8,564 bases of DNA from assembly GCA_913064755.1 (NCBI GenBank), contig CAJYBQ010000113.1:1-8564 (forward strand). The letters run 5' to 3'. Positions 5,065 through 8,564 of the stretch are shown one piece after another (positions within the stretch are counted from its first letter, which is position 1; each line of letters opens with the position of its first letter). The position numbers and the translations under genes were made by a program. Under the pieces are notes generated by a model that did no database searches, was not told where the DNA came from, and worked only from the letters and a program-made list of their open reading frames with translations. Source of the DNA: an uncultured Alphaproteobacteria bacterium. GTDB taxonomy: Bacteria > Pseudomonadota > Alphaproteobacteria > Minwuiales > Minwuiaceae.

Positions 5065-5089
5065 GTTTCAAATGGCCTTCATTTGAAAC
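5065..5089. promoter_or_regulatory. Perfect 10-bp inverted repeat between pyrE and the phasin gene
   Basis: GTTTCAAATG (5065-5074) and CATTTGAAAC (5080-5089) are exact reverse complements around GCCTT. The repeat lies 28 bases beyond the pyrE stop and just upstream, in the leftward sense, of a TTGACA hexamer (5053-5058) that could be a phasin -35 box. It could be an operator for phasin expression or an mRNA hairpin ending pyrE. No T-run follows it in the pyrE direction, which favours a protein-binding site. I find no convincing -10 box 17 bases from the TTGACA, so the promoter itself is unproven. Confidence 0.45.
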
Positions 5090-5116
5090 CCGGCATCCCG
5101 GCCTGGCAATCAGACC

Positions 5117-5815
5117 CTATTCCGGGATATCCGACCGGCCACCGTGGGCGCCGGACCAGCTGACCGGGTCGTCGAGGAACTTCTCGACTTCGTCCAGGGT
5201 CTTCGTCTCGAAATACCCGCTCTCGCGTGCCGCGACCAGCACGTCGCGCCAGGTGGCGAGGTAATGCAGGTCGATGGCGGCCTTGGCGAAATTGGCCGGG
5301 GCATGCGGGAAGATGTCGTAATAGAAGACGACGAAGGCGTGATCGACCGACGCCCCGGCATTCCGGATCGCCTCGCAGAAGCTGATCTTGGATCCCCCGT
5401 CCGACGTCAGGTCCTCCACCAGCAGCACCCGCTCGCCCTCGTGCAGGTTGCCTTCGATCTGCGCCATGCGGCCAAAGCCCTTCGGCTTCTTGCGCACGTA
5501 CTGCATGGGCAGCATCATCCTGTCGGCGATCCAGGCGGCATAGGGGATGCCCGCCGTCTCACCGCCCGCGACGCTGTCGAAGGCCTCGAAACCGACTTCG
5601 CGGCCCATCATCTCGACGGCCAGTTCGGTGATCTTCATCCGCACCCGCGGGAACGCGATCAGCTTGCGGCAGTCGATATAGACCGGGCTGGCCCAGCCCG
5701 CGGTGAAGATGAACGGGGTCTCGGCGTTGAAACGCACGGCCGCCGTCTCGATCAGCATGCGGCTGACAAGGCGCGCGGCCTCCTGCGATGCTGGATGGTT
5801 CCTGTTGACCGCCAT
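5117..5815 (-). CDS. pyrE: Orotate phosphoribosyltransferase
   Basis: The product (232 residues, the longer alphaproteobacterial form) joins orotate to PRPP to make orotidine monophosphate, the fifth step of de novo pyrimidine synthesis, in the cytosol. Visible motifs are SPVYIDCRKLI (43-53), the catalytic-loop-like segment YVRKKPKGFGR (106-116) and the PRPP-binding LLVEDLTSDGGSK (131-143) with its acidic pair Glu134-Asp135. The ATG at 5815 gives an N-terminus (SQEAARLVSRMLIE) that matches relatives, though the ribosome site is only a G-run. The stop is TAG, the only intact full-length gene in the window not ending in TGA. The gene is divergent from the SDR gene and has a candidate promoter at 5875-5904. 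The phasin gene lies downstream on the same strand but is probably separately transcribed. Confidence 0.96.
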   Translation of the reverse strand: MAVNRNHPASQEAARLVSRMLIETAAVRFNAETPFIFTAGWASPVYIDCRKLIAFPRVRMKITELAVEMMGREVGFEAFDSVAGGETAGIPYAAWIADRMMLPMQYVRKKPKGFGRMAQIEGNLHEGERVLLVEDLTSDGGSKISFCEAIRNAGASVDHAFVVFYYDIFPHAPANFAKAAIDLHYLATWRDVLVAARESGYFETKTLDEVEKFLDDPVSWSGAHGGRSDIPE

Positions 5816-5874
5816 GTTGTCTGCCCCCGGTTTCCGCCAATGCTGCCGTCGATGCTGAATCCTGATCTCCGGGC

Positions 5875-5904
5875 GTTATAGGGTGATTGTGCGTCGAAGG
5901 AAAA
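5875..5904 (-). promoter_or_regulatory. Candidate pyrE promoter
   Basis: Read leftward, TTTTCC (5899-5904) is followed after 18 bases by TATAAC (5875-5880), a good -10 box. Transcription would start near 5868, giving a leader of about 50 bases. The -35 box is poor, which limits confidence. Confidence 0.35.
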
Positions 5905-6038
5905 GGGCAGAACGCAGAGATTGCCGCCGAAACCGGGGCCGGGCGAGAAACCACCCGTCGAGCCGGAGCGGATGCAGACAGGCGCCCGCGTTTGGGTTAT
6001 CAGAATGACCATCGCAAATTCCCTGGGGAGGATGAACC

Positions 6039-6827
6039 ATGAGCTACAAACCCTTCGACCTGACCGGCAAGGTCGCCCTGATCACCGGTGGCAACGGCGG
6101 CATCGGCCTCGGCTTCGGCGAGGCGATCGCCATGGCAGGCGGTGATGTCTGCATCTGGGGCCGCAGCGCGTCGAAGAACGCCGATGCCCTGGCCCGCCTG
6201 AACGAAGTCAGCGGCGGTGGCACCCATACGTCCATGATCTGCGACGTCACCGACGAGGCCGAGGTGGAGAAGCGCTTCGCCGAGACGCTGGAGGCCCATG
6301 GCCGCGTCGACGGCTGCTTTGCCAATGCCGGCATGTCCGCCCGCGCCAAGTCCTTCAACGACATGAGCATGGACGAGTTTCGCCAGGTGCTTTCCGTCAA
6401 TCTCGACGCGGCTTTCCTGACATTCCGCACCGCGACCCGCCACATGGTGGACCGCGCGAAGAACGGTGATCCGGGCGGACGGCTGGTCGGTACCGCGTCC
6501 CTGGCGGCGATTTCCGGCCCGGCCCGCAACGAACACTACGCGGCGTCCAAGGGCGGACTGATTTCCATGACCAACGCGATGGCCATCGAATTCGCCCGCT
6601 ACGGCATCACCGCCAATTCCATCCTTCCCGGCTGGATCGAGACCGAGATGACGGAGAAGACCTTCGCCGACCCCCGGTTCCACGGCAATGTCATGCCGCG
6701 CATGCCCATGCGCCGCTGGGGCAAGCCGGAAGACTTCGGTGGCATCGCGGTCTACCTGATGAGCGACGCATCCAGCTTCCACACCGCGCAGAGCTTCCTG
6801 ATCGACGGTGGATACTGGGTCTTCTGA
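6039..6827 (+). CDS. SDR family NAD(P)-dependent oxidoreductase
   Basis: The product (262 residues) is a classical short-chain dehydrogenase/reductase, probably acting on a small alcohol or ketone in the cytosol. It has the cofactor motif TGGNGGIG (16-23), NAG (96-98), Asn121, Ser154, and the YxxxK pair Tyr167-Lys171, thus the complete Asn-Ser-Tyr-Lys tetrad, and ends with the usual FLIDGGYWVF. No acidic residue that would clearly fix NAD over NADP preference is obvious; Gly41-Arg42 after strand two suggests NADP, weakly. The start has a strong GGGGAGGA ribosome site 6 bases upstream; an overlapping ATG at 6032 opens a wrong frame. An exported TPR gene follows after 29 bases and a dioxygenase after that, so the three may be co-transcribed. 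The substrate cannot be named from sequence. Confidence 0.93.
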   Translation: MSYKPFDLTGKVALITGGNGGIGLGFGEAIAMAGGDVCIWGRSASKNADALARLNEVSGGGTHTSMICDVTDEAEVEKRFAETLEAHGRVDGCFANAGMSARAKSFNDMSMDEFRQVLSVNLDAAFLTFRTATRHMVDRAKNGDPGGRLVGTASLAAISGPARNEHYAASKGGLISMTNAMAIEFARYGITANSILPGWIETEMTEKTFADPRFHGNVMPRMPMRRWGKPEDFGGIAVYLMSDASSFHTAQSFLIDGGYWVF

Positions 6828-6856
6828 TCCGGGTCGGGCCGTGGCAACATGGTGCC

Positions 6857-7411
6857 ATGTTCCGCGTTCTGACAGTGCTGACCGGTCTGGCCTGCGCCCT
6901 GCTGACATTCCAGGGGGCGCAGGGCGAACAGCGCGATCCGCTGCTCGACAACCTGTTCGCCGACCTGCAGACCGCCGAAGGGGCCCAGGCGCAGAAGGTG
7001 CAGAACCGTATCTGGGAGGTCTGGCACGAGTCGGGCAGCCAGATGGTCGACCTGCTGTTGCTGGATTCGCGTGAAGCCATCCAGCGGGGCCTGTTCGGAC
7101 AGGCGGAGGCGCAGCTCGATGCCGCCGTCGAGCTTGCGCCGGACTTCGCCGAGGGCTGGAACCGCCGCGCCACCTTGCGCTTCATGCGCGAGAACTACGT
7201 CGGCTCCATCGAGGACATCCAGAAGGTGCTGGAACTGGAGCCCCGCCACTTCGGTGCCCTGTCCGGTCTCGGCCTGATCTACGACCGCATCAATCAGCCA
7301 GAGGCTGCCATGCACGCATTTCAGGAAGCCCTGATGATCAACCCGCATATGGCGGAGATCCGGAAACGGGCCGACGAGATCGCCAAGGAACTGAAAGACA
7401 AGGAAATCTGA
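6857..7411 (+). CDS. Exported tetratricopeptide repeat protein
   Basis: The product has 184 residues. The first 23 form a signal peptide: Arg3, a hydrophobic core VLTVLTGLACALL, and a likely signal peptidase I site after Ala-Gln-Gly (21-23), so the mature protein is probably periplasmic. Cys13 lies inside the hydrophobic core and is not a convincing lipobox. Residues 65-97, 98-131 and 132-165 form about three TPR units; the second and third (GWNRRATLRFMRENY and GALSGLGLIYDRIN as helix A) are clearest. A closely similar layout is common in Alphaproteobacteria, with no assigned function that I know; TPR domains normally bind partner proteins. The ATG at 6857 lacks a strong ribosome site but gives the signal peptide. 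The dioxygenase gene starts 5 bases after the stop, so the two are very likely one transcript. Confidence 0.88.
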   Translation: MFRVLTVLTGLACALLTFQGAQGEQRDPLLDNLFADLQTAEGAQAQKVQNRIWEVWHESGSQMVDLLLLDSREAIQRGLFGQAEAQLDAAVELAPDFAEGWNRRATLRFMRENYVGSIEDIQKVLELEPRHFGALSGLGLIYDRINQPEAAMHAFQEALMINPHMAEIRKRADEIAKELKDKEI

Positions 7412-7416
7412 AAATC

Positions 7417-8253
7417 ATGGGTGACAGCATCCACGTCAGAAGGGTCGCCGGCGCGATCGGGGCGGAGGTCACGGGCGTTGACCTGTCGCGGGACCTGTCG
7501 GCCACGGAAGTCGGCGCGATACGCCAGGCCCTGCTGGACCATCTCGTGATCTTCCTGCCCGATCAGCCGTTGACGCCGGAACGCTTCCTGGCCTTCGCGA
7601 AACGCTTCGGCGCGCCGGTCGAATACCCGTTCGTCAAGGGGCTGGACGCGTTCCCGGAGATCATCGAGGTCGCGAAGCTGGAGAACGAGACCAGCAACTT
7701 CGGCGGCATCTGGCATTCCGACACGGTCTACCTGGAAGAGCCACCGATGGGCAGCATGCTGCTGGCGCGGGAAATCCCGCCGCAGGGAGGCGACACGTTG
7801 TTCGCCAACCAGTACATGGCCTACGACGCCCTCAGCCCCACCTTCAGGGGACTGCTGGACGGGTTGACTGCAGTGCACAGCTCCGCCAAGGCGGATGTTT
7901 CAAAGACCCGTGAGGACCGCATCAAGTCGGGCGGCACGGCGGAGGCGGGGAAGGACTATCTGTCCTTTCACCCCGCGGTCCGCACCCATCCTGAAACAGG
8001 TCGCAAGGCGCTGTTCGTCAACGTCGCGCATACCGTCCGTTTTGACGGCATGACGGAGGACGAGAGCCGCCCGATCCTGGAATACCTGTTTCAGCACCAG
8101 GTCCGCCCGGAATTCACCTGCCGCCTGGTCTGGTCCGCCGGGACGATCGCCTTCTGGGACAACCGCTGCGCCCAGCACAATCCGATCAACGACTATCACG
8201 GATACCGCCGCATCATGCATCGCATCACCCTGGCCGGAGATCGCCCCGCGTGA
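7417..8253 (+). CDS. TauD/TfdA family 2-oxoglutarate/Fe(II) dioxygenase
   Basis: The product (278 residues) belongs to the family that couples 2-oxoglutarate decarboxylation to hydroxylation of a small acid such as taurine or an aryloxyacetate. The iron ligands are His100 and Asp102 (IWHSDTVY) and His254 (CAQHNP). Arg269, in RRIMHR, matches the 2-oxoglutarate-binding Arg270 of E. coli TauD at the same spacing. The double-stranded beta-helix core is full length, and FANQYMAYDALS (129-140) and FWDNR (246-250) are typical. The start is the ATG at 7417, 5 bases after the TPR stop, with an AAGGA some 12 bases upstream. No sulfonate transporter genes lie in the window, so taurine is not specifically supported. 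The neighbouring SDR could act on the product, but that is only a guess. Confidence 0.94.
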   Translation: MGDSIHVRRVAGAIGAEVTGVDLSRDLSATEVGAIRQALLDHLVIFLPDQPLTPERFLAFAKRFGAPVEYPFVKGLDAFPEIIEVAKLENETSNFGGIWHSDTVYLEEPPMGSMLLAREIPPQGGDTLFANQYMAYDALSPTFRGLLDGLTAVHSSAKADVSKTREDRIKSGGTAEAGKDYLSFHPAVRTHPETGRKALFVNVAHTVRFDGMTEDESRPILEYLFQHQVRPEFTCRLVWSAGTIAFWDNRCAQHNPINDYHGYRRIMHRITLAGDRPA

Positions 8254-8564
8254 ACGGCTTCGTCCGGCGGCCGGTCGCGGCCACTGCCTGCAATGCCGTC
8301 CCGGCCGGATGAGGCCTGGCCGTACGTCCGCGCGGAAGCACACCGCCGCCCGCAACGGTGCCCAGCCCTGCGCCGATACCGCTACTGCCCCGGACGGATT
8401 GGCCTTATGACATCCGTTCCCCTTTCCCCAGCGCAGGTGCCTCTCCCTTGAACATTTTAAACCCGCATGCCGGTGCCTGCTTGTAGGGCTTATCGACCTG
8501 TTGTTCTAGCTTTGGCGTCACCACAGTCCAGTCTCACGGGGAGCAGTGTACACGCCGGAGTGGG
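8254..8564. other. 311-base non-coding right edge
   Basis: I see no supported gene here. Near the dioxygenase stop the sequence is very GC-rich with scattered self-complementary pieces. GGACGGAT (8392-8399) can pair with ATCCGTTC (8412-8419, one G-U) and is followed by CCCTTTCCCC, a poor terminator candidate. The final 120 bases are less GC-rich and contain TTGTTCTA (8501-8508), shared with the speD leader, and the palindrome GTGTACAC (8546-8553). Promoter-like TTGTAG-17-TTCTAG (8481-8509) may drive something beyond the edge. Confidence 0.5.

Noticed and set aside
6000..6908. A 302-codon minus-strand open frame antisense to the SDR gene
   Set aside because: It lacks any family motif, while the plus strand carries a complete SDR catalytic tetrad with a strong ribosome site.
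8350..8440. Cobalamin-riboswitch-like pieces on the minus strand (GGGGAACGGAT, AATCCGT, GCGGTA)
   Set aside because: The order is vaguely like a B12 element, but the conserved CCCGC-ACTG core and flanking helices are missing, and no cobalamin gene lies nearby.
8554..8564. Possible 5' end of a tRNA (GCCGGAGTGGG) at the window edge
   Set aside because: Only 11 bases are visible, and the G at position 11 is unusual for a tRNA, so it cannot be supported.

Overview
The window looks like chromosomal DNA of a high-GC alphaproteobacterium, probably Rhodospirillales-like. This is an inference from the look of the proteins (a fold-III ornithine decarboxylase of the alphaproteobacterial type, a Zincin_1 metallopeptidase, a phasin_2 protein, a 232-residue PyrE and an alphaproteobacterial TPR protein), the GC-rich codon use and the strong preference for TGA stops. 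I see no transposase, integrase, phage gene, CRISPR array or rRNA gene.

Left part (1-3483). A DUF2332-family gene runs leftward off the window edge. Facing away from it is a polyamine operon: speD (S-adenosylmethionine decarboxylase proenzyme), speE (spermidine synthase, overlapping speD by 4 bases) and a fold-III ornithine decarboxylase. Together these would convert ornithine plus S-adenosylmethionine into spermidine. Two things stand out. The decarboxylase frame carries a TAA stop at codon 24, upstream of its PLP lysine, while the rest of the gene is intact. The operon also has a long untranslated leader (about 300 bases if the TTGACA promoter at 612-640 is used) that holds a 7-codon open frame with a good ribosome binding site and two stem-loops.

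Middle (3484-5116). A strong stem-loop follows the operon. Next comes a small zinc metallopeptidase gene, convergent with a leftward phasin gene; a rho-independent terminator for the phasin lies between their ends. The phasin has an unusual layout: a long Ala/Lys/Pro-rich, histone-H1-like N-terminal half and a C-terminal phasin domain. Its upstream region is an AT-rich island with several dyad symmetries, including a 10-bp-arm inverted repeat and a TGCA-containing dyad that resembles the TGC-rich sites bound by the polyhydroxyalkanoate regulator PhaR.

Right part (5117-8564). pyrE (pyrimidine synthesis) runs leftward. Divergent from it is a rightward run of three closely spaced genes: an SDR oxidoreductase, an exported TPR protein and a TauD/TfdA-type 2-oxoglutarate/Fe(II) dioxygenase. 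The last 311 bases hold no supported gene.

The best candidates for something undescribed are the interrupted decarboxylase, the structured speD leader with its tiny open frame, and the phasin with its promoter region. None amounts to a demonstrable new system from sequence alone.
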